A DNA stretch of 64,000 bases from Chryseobacterium pennae (GCF_003385515.1 NZ_QNVT01000025.1:33849-97848), one strand, 5' to 3'. Positions 24,398-33,727 are shown, counted from the first letter of the stretch. Translations and numbers: made by a program. Notes: generated by a model not told the origin, from the sequence alone.

Positions 24398-25230
24398 TTT
24401 AAAAAGGAAAGCTTCACAATAACCGGGAAGTGATCTGACGGATAAAGGAGGTTTTCTCTTCTGTCATTGATATGTCTGTGAGATTGTATCTTAAAGTCTT
24501 TTGTAAAAATATAATCTATTCTTTCTTTGGGTATTTCATTTACATTAAAGGCGGTAAAGGTTCCTACAGGCCCATAATGCTTGGTTTCCGAATGATAAAA
24601 AGCATCTTTCATATTTTGTGAAAGTATCTTAACAGGTTCGGTATCATCTGTCAGGTTAAAATCTCCGCTTACGGTAACGGGCAGATTCCCGGGATTAAGT
24701 TCTTTGATTTTTTTCAGGATCAGTTCAGAAGATTTTACCCTGGCTACATTTCCTATATGATCAAAATGAAGATTCATGGCAAGAAATTCCTTTTTAGAGT
24801 TTTTATCTTTAAAGACAGCATAGGTACAGATTCTGTTCAAAGCTGCATCCCAGCCTTTCGAAGGTTTCTCAGGTGTTTCAGACAGCCAGAACGTTCCCGA
24901 CTTCACCACTTTCAGCCTTTGGGTATCATAAAAAATAGCAGAAAATTCTCCTTTCTCTTTACCATCATCCCTTCCTACTCCTACATAATCGTAATTCTTC
25001 AATCCACTTTTAATATCCTTCATCTGCTCCGGAAGAGCTTCCTGCACTCCAAAGTAATCAGGGTGATAATAAGTTAATAGATCAGCAACATCCTGCTTTC
25101 TCTCTGGCCATGCATTTTCCTTATCTGAAGCAACATTCAGCCTGATATTAAAACTCATTACCATAAGATTCTGTGAAAACCCCAATGCAAAAAGCATCAG
25201 AAACATCATTGAAAGTCTGAAACTCATCAT
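24394..25230 (-). CDS. secreted endonuclease/exonuclease/phosphatase family protein
   Basis: A 278-aa protein with a signal peptide (about residues 1-19) and the full active-site set of the EEP superfamily: MSFNIR, the metal-binding Glu in VQEALPEQ, NLHFDHIG, the GDFN catalytic Asp-Asn pair, RIDYIF and the final SDHFPV. Members of this subgroup in Bacteroidota are exported and could act as nucleases, sphingomyelinases or sugar-phosphate phosphatases. The substrate cannot be told from sequence. It is convergent with, and overlaps by four bases, the response regulator gene. Confidence 0.88.
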   Translation of the reverse strand: MMSFRLSMMFLMLFALGFSQNLMVMSFNIRLNVASDKENAWPERKQDVADLLTYYHPDYFGVQEALPEQMKDIKSGLKNYDYVGVGRDDGKEKGEFSAIFYDTQRLKVVKSGTFWLSETPEKPSKGWDAALNRICTYAVFKDKNSKKEFLAMNLHFDHIGNVARVKSSELILKKIKELNPGNLPVTVSGDFNLTDDTEPVKILSQNMKDAFYHSETKHYGPVGTFTAFNVNEIPKERIDYIFTKDFKIQSHRHINDRRENLLYPSDHFPVIVKLSFLN

Positions 25231-25255
25231 ATATATATTATCAAATTTGAAACAA

Positions 25256-25290
25256 AAATAAGACTTCTTTGAGTCAGGGAAGTCTTATTT
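25256..25290 (-). terminator. terminator of the 732-aa M1 peptidase gene
   Basis: AAATAAGACTTC and GAAGTCTTATTT form a 12-bp stem; on the minus strand the following bases are T-rich. Confidence 0.8.
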
Positions 25291-25335
25291 TATATCATGA
25301 TAATGTTAAATTATCTCCTACAGCAGAAAAACAGG

Positions 25336-27534
25336 TTATTCTTTATTGAACTTATGTTCTCTTCCCCCATCTTCAAGGGTCATCGTCTTTTTGTCTTTGC
25401 TGAAAATAATAGTAACATTTGCCTGCTCAAAAATAAATTTATTATCTCCTGAGTATTCTAAAGGAAATTCAGGCTGCCCTCCTGGTTTTCCGTAAAGCTG
25501 GCCATTCTTTTCAATAAATGTAATTTTAAATTGAGATTCTTTAGTTCCGTAGATTCCGGTGAAATCCTTGGCATTGATCTTATCAATAGGTTTCGCATCT
25601 GCAAGTCCCAAAGAATTATTTTTCATGTTAACATCAGGAATCTTAGAATCCGGATCCAGTTTTACTACCTCTATTTCTTTATTAGAATCTACTTTGAATT
25701 TCCATTCTTTATTTCTCTTCCAAACTTCAACAGGTATCTTTATATTTCTGGATGTTCCATCTTTGAATTTTAGCTGAACAATCGTAGGCATTGGTAACTG
25801 TCCAAGGTTTTCAACCGTAATCTGAACTCCGTTTTTAAAATCTCCATTAATATATTTCACTTCTTTAACCGCCTGATCAATTTTCCATTTATTAAAAAAC
25901 CATCCTCTCCAGAACCAATTCAGCTCTTCTCCAGAAACATTTTCCATCGTATGGAAGAAATCCCAGGGTGTAGGATGTTTGAAGGCCCAGCGATCAATAT
26001 AAGTTCTGAGTGCTTTATCAAATTTTTCAGGTCCCAGAATTGTTTCTCTTAAAATAGACATCCCGACACCCGGTTTGTAATAAGCCAATGCCCCAATATT
26101 TGCTTCTTTCATATTATCAGGACCTACCATAACCGGCTCCAGATTATCACTCATCAGATAACTTCCGGCTCTCGCCATATCCTGTTTTTTATAATACTCT
26201 CCTTTGTTGAAAGCCTCTGTTGAAAGCTCATTGATAAAAGTATTAAAACCTTCATCCATCCATGCAAATAACCTTTCATTAGATCCAACTATCATCGGAA
26301 ACCAGTTATGCCCGAATTCATGATCCGTCACCCCCCAAAGATCTTCTCCTTTGGAATCCATATGACAGAAAACAATTCCCGGATATTCCATCCCACCTTC
26401 ATTGCCTGCAACGTTGGTAGCTGCCGGATAGGTATATCCATACCATTTATTTGAATAGTGTTCTATTGCTGCTTTGGTGTATTCTGTAGATCTCCCCCAA
26501 GCTTTGTCCCCTGCACTTTCAGCCGGATAAGCAGAGATGGCCAATGATTTTTTGCCATTGGGAAGATTTATTTTTGCTGCATCCAGAATAAATCCGGCAG
26601 ATGATGCCCACGCAAAATCCCTTGCCTGATCAATTTTAAATTTCCAGGTTTTTGTTCCTGCATTCTTGTTTTTTCCAATTTCAGTTTCAGGGCGGATCAT
26701 TACTGTTTTATCACTCTTTCTGGCCTGATCCCACCGGCTGATTTCGTCTTTACTGTATACTTCTTTTTCGTTCAGCAATTCTCCGGATGCAACTACATAA
26801 TGATTAGCTGGCACTGTGATATTAGCAGTAATATTTCCGTACTCCAAAAAGAATTCAGAAGCTCCTACATAAGGCAACGTGTTCCATCCCATTACATCAT
26901 CATAGACACACATTCTCGGATACCATTGTGCCATGGTAAATATCTTACCATTCTTTGTATTCTGTATCCCCATTCTGTCTGAACCATATTCTGGAGAAAT
27001 AAAGGAATAATCGATGGTGATTTTTGCAATTCCACCTTTAGATTTTAATTCTTTAGGCAAGTCAATCTGCATTCTTGTATCTGTAATTGTGTATTTCACT
27101 TCTTTACCATCAAGCTTTACAGTTTTAATAGTATACCCTCCATCAAATGTTTCTCCATGAGCTCCATTTCTGCTTCCAGACAGGGGCACCACAGCATTGC
27201 CCCGGGAATCTTTTGCAAATAAATTCTGATCTAGCTGTAACCAAAGAAAACTTAGCTGATCAGGACTATTATTTGTATACGTGATTTCAGCAGTTCCTGC
27301 AATCTCTTTTTTATCCTCATTCAGACTTACATTTAAATGATAATCTGCTGAGTTCTGCCAATAGGCATGTCCCGGTTGCCCACTCGCAGAGCGGGTTTCC
27401 GTACCAGTCTGTGGGTAGAAGAATGGCTTAAATGCTTCTACGTAATCATATTTGGATGTCTCCTGTGCATATACAGATCCTGTAAAAAGGAAGGCAGCAA
27501 CAGTAGAAATCAGTACCGGAAATTTACAATTCAT
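25336..27534 (-). CDS. M1-family zinc metallopeptidase (732 aa)
   Basis: A secreted M1 peptidase paralogous to the one at 16927-18792. It has a signal peptide (about 1-23, ending VYAQ), the beta-saddle domain, GGMEYPGIVF as the exopeptidase motif, zinc ligands in HEFGH and the downstream Glu in MDEGFNTF. It is about 110 residues longer than its paralogue, with a C-terminal extension (about 640-732) of short strands that may be a separate lipocalin- or beta-sandwich-like domain. The start at MNCKFPVL is the only reasonable one. Likely role: periplasmic or surface aminopeptidase. Confidence 0.92.
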   Translation of the reverse strand: MNCKFPVLISTVAAFLFTGSVYAQETSKYDYVEAFKPFFYPQTGTETRSASGQPGHAYWQNSADYHLNVSLNEDKKEIAGTAEITYTNNSPDQLSFLWLQLDQNLFAKDSRGNAVVPLSGSRNGAHGETFDGGYTIKTVKLDGKEVKYTITDTRMQIDLPKELKSKGGIAKITIDYSFISPEYGSDRMGIQNTKNGKIFTMAQWYPRMCVYDDVMGWNTLPYVGASEFFLEYGNITANITVPANHYVVASGELLNEKEVYSKDEISRWDQARKSDKTVMIRPETEIGKNKNAGTKTWKFKIDQARDFAWASSAGFILDAAKINLPNGKKSLAISAYPAESAGDKAWGRSTEYTKAAIEHYSNKWYGYTYPAATNVAGNEGGMEYPGIVFCHMDSKGEDLWGVTDHEFGHNWFPMIVGSNERLFAWMDEGFNTFINELSTEAFNKGEYYKKQDMARAGSYLMSDNLEPVMVGPDNMKEANIGALAYYKPGVGMSILRETILGPEKFDKALRTYIDRWAFKHPTPWDFFHTMENVSGEELNWFWRGWFFNKWKIDQAVKEVKYINGDFKNGVQITVENLGQLPMPTIVQLKFKDGTSRNIKIPVEVWKRNKEWKFKVDSNKEIEVVKLDPDSKIPDVNMKNNSLGLADAKPIDKINAKDFTGIYGTKESQFKITFIEKNGQLYGKPGGQPEFPLEYSGDNKFIFEQANVTIIFSKDKKTMTLEDGGREHKFNKE

Positions 27535-27564
27535 TTGAAAAAGTTTATCTATAGGTAAAAAAAA

Positions 27565-27591
27565 CTCCCGGAATTGTTACAAATCCGGGAG
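27565..27591 (-). terminator. terminator of the SDR gene
   Basis: CTCCCGGA and TCCGGGAG form a GC-rich stem; on the minus strand it is followed by eight T. It lies between the SDR stop and the next minus-strand gene. Confidence 0.9.
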
Positions 27592-27610
27592 CTTTTTTAT
27601 AAAAATTTAA

Positions 27611-28492
27611 TTAATTAGATTTTTTTGCTTTAATCATAGCTTCCAATGCATCCCACATTTCACCCGGAATTGCCTCAAGCATATTGAACTCGCCTGCACC
27701 CTGCAGCCACTCGCCACCATCAATTGTTACCACTTCACCATTCATATATGCTGAATAATCTGAAACCAGATAAGCTGCAAGATTAGCCAACTCCTGATGT
27801 TCTCCCACTCTTCTTAACGGAACTTTTTTCTTCATATCAAATTTTTCCTGAAGATCTCCCGGAAGAAGCCTGTCCCAAGCTCCTTTGGTAGGGAAAGGTC
27901 CCGGAGCAATCGCATTGAAACGAATTCCATATTTAGCCCACTCTACAGCCAGTGATCGGGTCATAGCCAAAACACCTGCTTTTGCACAGGCAGAAGGTAC
28001 CACATAAGCAGAGCCTGTCCAGGCATATGTTGTAACAATATTCAGCACAGTTCCTGGTGTTTTGGACTCTATCCAGTGCTTTCCTACAGAAAGTGTACAG
28101 TTTTTAGTTCCTTTTAAAACAATATCCAAAATAGAATCAAAAGCGGAATGAGTCAGTTTTTCTGTTGGAGAAATAAAATTTCCTGCTGCATTATTTAACA
28201 GAATATCAATCTTACCGAATTCCTTAAGCGTAGCTTCTTTCATCGCTTCCACCTCATCCCAGTTTCTCACATCACAAGATACACAAAGAACTTTACCTCC
28301 TGTTTCTTCTTCCAGTTCCTTAGCTGTAGCCTGTAGCTTTTCCAGATTTCTGGAAGTGATCACCACATGAGCTCCCAGTTCAAGAAAATATTTGGTCATT
28401 GCTTTTCCAAGCCCGCTTCCGCCTCCGGTTACAATCGCTACTTTATCTTTAAGTGCACCTTCGCGCAACATTGGTTGTGTATATAGACTCAT
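27611..28492 (-). CDS. SDR oxidoreductase, 2,4-dienoyl-CoA reductase-like
   Basis: A 293-aa short-chain dehydrogenase from MSLYTQPM at 28492; an ATG further upstream (28528) adds an unlikely hydrophobic and Lys-rich leader. The cofactor motif TGGGSGLG and the NAAGNF segment are clear. The usual YxxxK catalytic Tyr is absent: the Lys is preceded by SACA (PSACAKAG). Loss of that Tyr, together with the APGPFPTKGA loop, is typical of the DECR branch that reduces 2,4-dienoyl-CoA esters during beta-oxidation of unsaturated fatty acids. The CoA-ester substrate is inferred from this resemblance. Confidence 0.85.
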   Translation of the reverse strand: MSLYTQPMLREGALKDKVAIVTGGGSGLGKAMTKYFLELGAHVVITSRNLEKLQATAKELEEETGGKVLCVSCDVRNWDEVEAMKEATLKEFGKIDILLNNAAGNFISPTEKLTHSAFDSILDIVLKGTKNCTLSVGKHWIESKTPGTVLNIVTTYAWTGSAYVVPSACAKAGVLAMTRSLAVEWAKYGIRFNAIAPGPFPTKGAWDRLLPGDLQEKFDMKKKVPLRRVGEHQELANLAAYLVSDYSAYMNGEVVTIDGGEWLQGAGEFNMLEAIPGEMWDALEAMIKAKKSN

Positions 28493-28613
28493 AAAATATT
28501 TTTTCTTAAAAATAATAAATATTGACATGCAATCCCTTAAAATAGATTGATAAATGATGCTACAAATAATTATTCTTTATATCAATAAAAAAATACATCA
28601 AATACTCCAAAAG

Positions 28614-28645
28614 AAAATAGCCTGATAAAACTACCAGGCTATTTT
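28614..28645 (-). terminator. terminator of the DUF1573 gene
   Basis: AAAATAGCCTG and CAGGCTATTTT form a perfect 11-bp stem with a 10-nt loop, followed on the minus strand by a T-rich stretch. Confidence 0.85.
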
Positions 28646-28665
28646 TTATTTTTCCAAACAAGCTA

Positions 28666-29076
28666 TTAAGAAGCAACTACACCTTTGAATGAAAGTGTTT
28701 TAGGAGTCTTACTCTCACTTGTAGTAACATTTACAGTTTTCATAAATGGACCAGCTGCAGCCGCATTATAGCTAGCTTCTACAAAGCCTTTTTTCCCTGG
28801 CTGGATAGGAGTTTTTGTATAATCAGCTGTAGTACATCCGCATGAAGGGGCCACATTTTGTATAATGATTGGTTTTGAACTTGTATTGGTAAATTCAAAT
28901 CTGATCAATTTTGGTTTTCCCTGAGGAATATTTCCTACATCTATAGATTCTGATTTCCATTTAATAGCATCTGCAACCATTTTTACAATGGATGGAGCAT
29001 CTGCAGTAAGTACGTTAGCATAAAAAGGTGAGAATGCTAAAACAGCCAAAAGAGCGGTAATTTTTAATTTTTTCAT
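28666..29076 (-). CDS. DUF1573 domain-containing exported protein
   Basis: A 136-aa protein with a signal peptide (about residues 1-20) and one DUF1573 domain (about 45-134), an immunoglobulin-like fold. The typical elements are visible: FEFTNTSSKPI, then the APSCGCTTADY stretch with its CGC motif, and the GKKGFVEASYN strand. The function of these small periplasmic or surface proteins is unknown. It is divergent from the second two-component system. Its promoter has a full -7 box and a four-unit direct-repeat array at the same distance as the arrays near system 1, so control by the adjacent regulator is likely. Confidence 0.88.
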   Translation of the reverse strand: MKKLKITALLAVLAFSPFYANVLTADAPSIVKMVADAIKWKSESIDVGNIPQGKPKLIRFEFTNTSSKPIIIQNVAPSCGCTTADYTKTPIQPGKKGFVEASYNAAAAGPFMKTVNVTTSESKTPKTLSFKGVVAS

Positions 29077-29124
29077 GAGTATAAATTTTATTATTTAGGA
29101 ATGGGTTATCTTTTTTCGATGTAA

Positions 29125-29191
29125 CAAATGTAAAACAGACTATGATTATAACTTGTTAACTGCTGTCAAACATTTGTTAACAAGTTGTTAA
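29125..29191 (-). promoter_or_regulatory. promoter of the DUF1573 gene with a four-unit direct-repeat array
   Basis: TGTTAA (29154), TGTCAA (29164), TGTTAA (29175) and TGTTAA (29186) repeat at spacings of 10, 11 and 11 bp on the plus strand. The minus-strand -7 box TACATTTG (29132-29125) is a full consensus match and lies 22 bases from the first repeat. The last repeat overlaps the -33 region of the divergent kinase promoter, which allows autoregulation. Confidence 0.6.
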
Positions 29192-29209
29192 TGATAAATG
29201 ATAAATAGA

Positions 29210-29217
29210 TATTTTTG
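29210..29217 (+). promoter_or_regulatory. -7 box of the second HisKA/OmpR system
   Basis: TATTTTTG is a full TAnnTTTG match. A TTG at 29185-29187 lies 22 bases upstream. The box falls after an in-frame upstream ATG (29198), which supports the kinase start at 29237. Confidence 0.5.
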
Positions 29218-29236
29218 GATAATATTGTTTCAGGAA

Positions 29237-30490
29237 ATGAAAATAAAAAAACTCAATATCATCATAACGCTGGGGTTCATAGCTATTATCGGAATTTTAA
29301 TAGCTCAACTAATGTGGACCCGCCAGGCTTATAATCTTGAGGATAAAAAGTTTAATCAAAAAGTAAATATTGCCTTAATGGAAGTTGCAGAGAAATTATC
29401 CGAAGGCAAAACTTCCTATACTGAAAACCCTGTACAGAATATCGCCAATGATTATTACGTAGTCAATATTAACAATGAATTTCATCCCATAGTTCTTGAA
29501 TATTATCTGAAAACAGAATTTACCCGTTTCCAGATCAATACGGATTACGCATATGCATTATATAACTGCCATAGTGATAAAATGGTGTACGGAAAGTTTA
29601 TGACTACCCATCAGGAAAGTCCAAGTAACAAAGTGATTAATTTCCCCAAACACAAAAACCTTACCTATTATTTTTCCATCCGGTTTCCTGATAAAACAAC
29701 TTATCTTATCAGTTCATTAAGATTCTGGTATCTTCTCACGTTTGCCCTTATTATTATTCTTTTGGTGTATGTGTATTCTATCTATACCATTATTCAGCAA
29801 AAGAAATTTTCAGAACTCCAACGGGATTTCATCAACAATATGACCCATGAGTTTAAAACGCCTTTGTCTTCAATACTTTTAGCTTCAGAAGCACTCAACA
29901 AGCAGGATCTTGTACAGGAAAACTCCAAACTGCAGACTTACACATCCATTATTATCAATCAAAGCCACAAGCTTAATAATCATATTGAAAAAATATTGAA
30001 TATTGCAAAGAACGATGCTTCCGGATTATTATTAAAACCTCAAAAAATCCTGCTCCTTCCTTTTATTCAGGAAATTGCAGACACCATACAGCACAAAAAT
30101 GCAGACCTCAGCATCGAGATAGATATTGAAAACACAACTTCAATAATGGCTGATGAATTTCATTTTACCAATATCATTTATAATATTTTAGACAACTCCA
30201 TCAAGTATTGTGAAACAAAACCCGTTATTAAAATTTCAACCTATAAAGATTCAAAAGGTTTATATTTAAAATTTAAAGACAACGGATTGGGTATCCCTGC
30301 TAAAAATATTCCTCATATTTTTGAAAAATTTTATAGGGTACCTACCAAAAGAAGTGAGGAAGTGAATGGTTTTGGGCTTGGATTATTTTATGTAAAGAAA
30401 GTAGTGCAGCAGCATCTCTGGAAAATTTCTGTAGAGAATAATGAGTACAAAGGAATTACCACTACTCTATTTTCCCCGTTTTCAATTTAA
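29237..30490 (+). CDS. HisKA-type sensor histidine kinase (system 2)
   Basis: A 417-aa kinase from MKIKKLN at 29237. The longer frame from 29198 would need transcription to begin upstream of the predicted -7 box. Two membrane helices (about 5-26 and 163-184) bracket a periplasmic region of about 135 residues. HisKA contains His204 in NMTHEFKTP. HATPase has the N-box ILDNSIKYC, DNGLGIP and GFGLGLFYV. It is related to the kinase of system 1 and followed after 12 bases by its response regulator. It is divergent from the DUF1573 gene. The signal sensed is unknown. Confidence 0.93.
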   Translation: MKIKKLNIIITLGFIAIIGILIAQLMWTRQAYNLEDKKFNQKVNIALMEVAEKLSEGKTSYTENPVQNIANDYYVVNINNEFHPIVLEYYLKTEFTRFQINTDYAYALYNCHSDKMVYGKFMTTHQESPSNKVINFPKHKNLTYYFSIRFPDKTTYLISSLRFWYLLTFALIIILLVYVYSIYTIIQQKKFSELQRDFINNMTHEFKTPLSSILLASEALNKQDLVQENSKLQTYTSIIINQSHKLNNHIEKILNIAKNDASGLLLKPQKILLLPFIQEIADTIQHKNADLSIEIDIENTTSIMADEFHFTNIIYNILDNSIKYCETKPVIKISTYKDSKGLYLKFKDNGLGIPAKNIPHIFEKFYRVPTKRSEEVNGFGLGLFYVKKVVQQHLWKISVENNEYKGITTTLFSPFSI

Positions 30491-30502
30491 TCATGTGTAA
30501 GT

Positions 30503-31186
30503 ATGGAGAAATCTAAAATTTTATATGCAGAAGACGACAAAACAATAGCATTCCTGGTTGAAGACAGCCTGGAAAGCTATTATGACATCAGCTGCTATTC
30601 GGATGGTGAATCTGCATTAGAAGCATTTAACAGTAAGGATTATGATATTTGTCTGCTGGATATTATGATGCCCGGCATGAACGGATTTGAGGTAGCAAAG
30701 CAGATTCGCAGTAAAAACTCTGATATTCCGATTATTTTTATTTCGGCAAAAGCTTTAAAGGAAGACAGAATCAAAGGGCTAAAAATAGGAGCTGATGATT
30801 ATCTTGTAAAACCATTCAGTATTGAAGAACTGATGCTGAAAATTGAAGTTTTCCTTAAGCGTACAAAGAAAACAAATACCTCTCCTCTAAAATACAAAGT
30901 CGGAAACTATGATTTTGATCCTAAAAACTACACCCTGCAGGGTATAGAAAACAATATCACTCTCACCCAAAGAGAGTCTGACCTGCTTTTATATTTTATC
31001 CGCCATAAAAATCTTGTTGTCAAAAGACAGGATATCCTGAAGGCTATTTGGGGAGATGATGATTATTTCATGGGAAGAAGTCTTGATGTATTTATTTCCC
31101 GATTGCGAAAAGTATTGGCTGGAGAACAGGATATTTTAATTGAAAACCTGCACGGAATAGGTTTCCGTTTTTCCGAAAAAAAATAA
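30503..31186 (+). CDS. OmpR-family response regulator (system 2)
   Basis: A 227-aa regulator with receiver residues E10, D11, D12, phosphoacceptor D53 (LLDIMMP) and the GADDYLVKP lysine, and a winged-helix output domain (about 130-225: QRESDLLLYFI, SLDVFISRLRKVL, NLHGIGFRF). It is strongly similar to the regulator of system 1, including the recognition region. This fits the similar GTTAA-based repeats near both systems. Probable targets are the DUF1573 gene and its own operon. The GH92 gene follows 78 bases after its stop. Confidence 0.94.
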   Translation: MEKSKILYAEDDKTIAFLVEDSLESYYDISCYSDGESALEAFNSKDYDICLLDIMMPGMNGFEVAKQIRSKNSDIPIIFISAKALKEDRIKGLKIGADDYLVKPFSIEELMLKIEVFLKRTKKTNTSPLKYKVGNYDFDPKNYTLQGIENNITLTQRESDLLLYFIRHKNLVVKRQDILKAIWGDDDYFMGRSLDVFISRLRKVLAGEQDILIENLHGIGFRFSEKK

Positions 31187-31263
31187 ATATCGAGCGCATT
31201 CTTATAAAGTAAAGCCGCAAATGATGATTTTAATTAATTTTAACCTTTGAAAATTTGTTATTA

Positions 31264-33561
31264 ATGAAAAATCACAAACCCACTTTTTTTCTGTTTCTAT
31301 TATTTTTAAGCATACATTTTAAAGCTCAAAAATTTGAAAGATTATACCAATATGTAAATCCACTTATCGGAACCGAAAAAATGGGACATACGTATCCCGG
31401 AGCTACTGTTCCTTTTGGAGCCATACAATTAAGCCCGGAAACAGATAGTATTTCTTATGAACTTAACGGGAAATACAATGGTGAGGTGTATAAATATTGC
31501 GCAGGTTACCGTTATGAGGATAAAACCATTACAGGTTTCAGTTCTACTCATTTCAGTGGTACAGGGCATTCTGACCTGGGGGATTTTCTGGTGATGCCTA
31601 CTGTAGGGAAACTTCAGCTTAATCCCGGAACAGCATCTCATCCTGAAAACGGATACAGAAGCAGATTTTCACATCAAAACGAGAGAGCAGAAGCCGGATA
31701 TTATCAGGTAAAGCTTGACGATCATAACATTCTTGCTGAATTAACAGCCACTCCAAGAGTTGGAGTTCATCGGTATACTTTTCCTAAATCTGAACAATCC
31801 CATATTATTCTGGATCTGATGGCCGGCATCTACAATTATGATGGAAAAAATGTATGGACCTACGCCCGTGTAGAGAATGGCAATACCATTACAGGTTATC
31901 GTCAGACCAACGGCTGGGCAAGAACCAGAACGGTTTATTTTGCAATGAAGTTCTCAAAACCTTTCAAATCATACGGTCAGAAAAATTATGATGAAAAGCA
32001 GGTCTACAAAGGATTTTGGAGAAAGTTTGATCAGACAAAAAATTTTCCGGAAATCGCCGGTAAGAATCTGAAAATGTATTTTAACTTTGATACGAATGAG
32101 AACGAATCTATTGAGATTAAACTTGCAATTTCTCCTGTAAGCCAGGCTAACGCTCAGGAAAATCTTGAAAAAGAAGCTGGAAATTTAACGTTTGATCAGA
32201 TTAAGGCAAAAGCACAGGAAGATTGGAATAAAGAATTGAATAAAATTATTATTAAAGGTTCTGACAATCAAAAGACCAATTTCTATACAGCAATGTATCA
32301 CACATTCATCAATCCCACAACCTATATGGATGTAAATGGAGAGTATAAAGGATTGGACCAGAATATTCACAAAGCAGAAGATTTCACTAATTATACTACC
32401 TTTTCTCTTTGGGATACCTATCGGGCACTCCATCCATTTTTTAATATTATCCAACCCAAACGGAATAATGATATGGTGAGATCTATGATGGCTCATTATA
32501 ATCAGTTTTCTATGAAGATGTTACCTATCTGGTCTCATTATGCCAATGATAACTGGTGTATGAGTGGCTATCATAGCGTAAGTGTAGTTGCCGATGCTAT
32601 TATTAAAGGAAACTTTGATGGTGATGCTAAAGAAGCCCTGAAAGCATGTGTAGAAACTGCCAACAAAAGAGACTATGAAGGTATTGGACAGTATATTGAC
32701 TTAGGGTACATTCCGGCAGAGAAAAACGGAACTTCCGTTTCAAACACACTTGAATATGCTTATGACGACTGGGCGATTGCTCAATTGGCAAAACATCTGG
32801 GAGAAACAGAAATTTATAATCAATTCATTAAACGCTCTGAAAACTGGAAGAATAATTTCGATAAAACCACTGGCTTTATGCGCCCACGTCTGGCTGACGG
32901 AAGTTTCAAAAAAGATTTTGATGTATTAAGTACCCACGGACAGGGATTCATTGAAGGAAACTCATGGAACTACAGCTTCTTTGTTCCGCAAAATCCTGAT
33001 GAACTGATCACAATGATGGGTGGAAAAAAGAAGTTTGCTTCAAAACTTGATGAGCTCTTCAGTATGCACTTACCGGATGAATTCTTTGCAGATACAGAAG
33101 ATATTACCAGAGAAGGTATTATTGGCGGATATGTTCATGGTAATGAACCTGCTCATCATGTTGCTTATCTTTATAACTGGGCAGGTCAACCCTGGAAAAC
33201 ACAGTCACAGATCCGCCATATTCTTGAAATGCAATATAAAGCTACTCCTGATGGTTTAGGGGGAAATGATGATACCGGACAAATGAGTGCGTGGTATATT
33301 TTAAGTTCATTAGGCTTTTACCCTGTCTCACCCGGTTCAGAACACTATTCCATCGGAAGTCCGGCAGTTGACAGAGCTATTTTAAATTTAGAAAATGGAA
33401 AAACCTTTGAAATTGAAGCCATCAACCAAAGCACACAAAATGTATATGTTCAGAAAATTCTCTTAAATGGAAGAGAGATTAAGAATTTCACATTAAAACA
33501 TTCGGAAATCATGAATGGTGGGAAGCTTACTTTTTATATGGGCAATAAGGCTAAAAAATAG
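31264..33561 (+). CDS. GH92 family alpha-mannosidase
   Basis: A 765-aa secreted glycosidase from the ATG at 31264; a TTG nine bases upstream is in frame but has no support. The signal peptide ends near HFKAQ. Family motifs include VNPLIGTE, GHTYPGATVPFG, FSSTHFSGTGHSDLGD and, near the C terminus, GNEPAHH and GNDDTGQMSAWY. GH92 enzymes are calcium-dependent exo-alpha-mannosidases, mostly alpha-1,2, acting on N-glycans or yeast mannan. There is no PUL (no SusCD) around it. It follows the second two-component system and may be transcribed from a promoter near the TAACCTTTG sequence just upstream. Confidence 0.92.
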   Translation: MKNHKPTFFLFLLFLSIHFKAQKFERLYQYVNPLIGTEKMGHTYPGATVPFGAIQLSPETDSISYELNGKYNGEVYKYCAGYRYEDKTITGFSSTHFSGTGHSDLGDFLVMPTVGKLQLNPGTASHPENGYRSRFSHQNERAEAGYYQVKLDDHNILAELTATPRVGVHRYTFPKSEQSHIILDLMAGIYNYDGKNVWTYARVENGNTITGYRQTNGWARTRTVYFAMKFSKPFKSYGQKNYDEKQVYKGFWRKFDQTKNFPEIAGKNLKMYFNFDTNENESIEIKLAISPVSQANAQENLEKEAGNLTFDQIKAKAQEDWNKELNKIIIKGSDNQKTNFYTAMYHTFINPTTYMDVNGEYKGLDQNIHKAEDFTNYTTFSLWDTYRALHPFFNIIQPKRNNDMVRSMMAHYNQFSMKMLPIWSHYANDNWCMSGYHSVSVVADAIIKGNFDGDAKEALKACVETANKRDYEGIGQYIDLGYIPAEKNGTSVSNTLEYAYDDWAIAQLAKHLGETEIYNQFIKRSENWKNNFDKTTGFMRPRLADGSFKKDFDVLSTHGQGFIEGNSWNYSFFVPQNPDELITMMGGKKKFASKLDELFSMHLPDEFFADTEDITREGIIGGYVHGNEPAHHVAYLYNWAGQPWKTQSQIRHILEMQYKATPDGLGGNDDTGQMSAWYILSSLGFYPVSPGSEHYSIGSPAVDRAILNLENGKTFEIEAINQSTQNVYVQKILLNGREIKNFTLKHSEIMNGGKLTFYMGNKAKK

Positions 33562-33635
33562 ATCGTGAGAAACTATTTCTTCAAAATTTAATATTTAAAT
33601 AAGCTCTCGTAGATTATATAAACCTTTTCAATCAG

Positions 33636-33701
33636 CCTGTTGACAGGTTTGGGCTAAAGCCAATGGAATTTTATATAAAAAAAGCGGGCTAAAGCCCGCT
33701 T
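33636..33701. repeat. palindromic intergenic element with GGGCTAAAGCC units
   Basis: The region contains the palindrome CCTGTTGACAGG (33636-33647), then GGGCTAAAGCC, and then a strong hairpin AAGCGGGC-TAAA-GCCCGCTT (33682-33701) preceded by A-rich and followed by T-containing sequence. It separates the convergent GH92 and dihydroorotase genes and can act as a terminator. The repeated GGGCTAAAGCC core looks like a REP-type dispersed element. Confidence 0.65.
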
Positions 33702-33727
33702 CTATTGAATTGTTATAATAACTTTTA

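Noticed and set aside
29198..29236. Extended N terminus of the second kinase
   Set aside because: The predicted -7 box is inside this stretch, so the start at 29237 is preferred.
33682..33701. Possible integron-like or attachment site hairpin
   Set aside because: There is no integrase, no core-site duplication and the structure is adequately explained as a terminator or REP-like palindrome.
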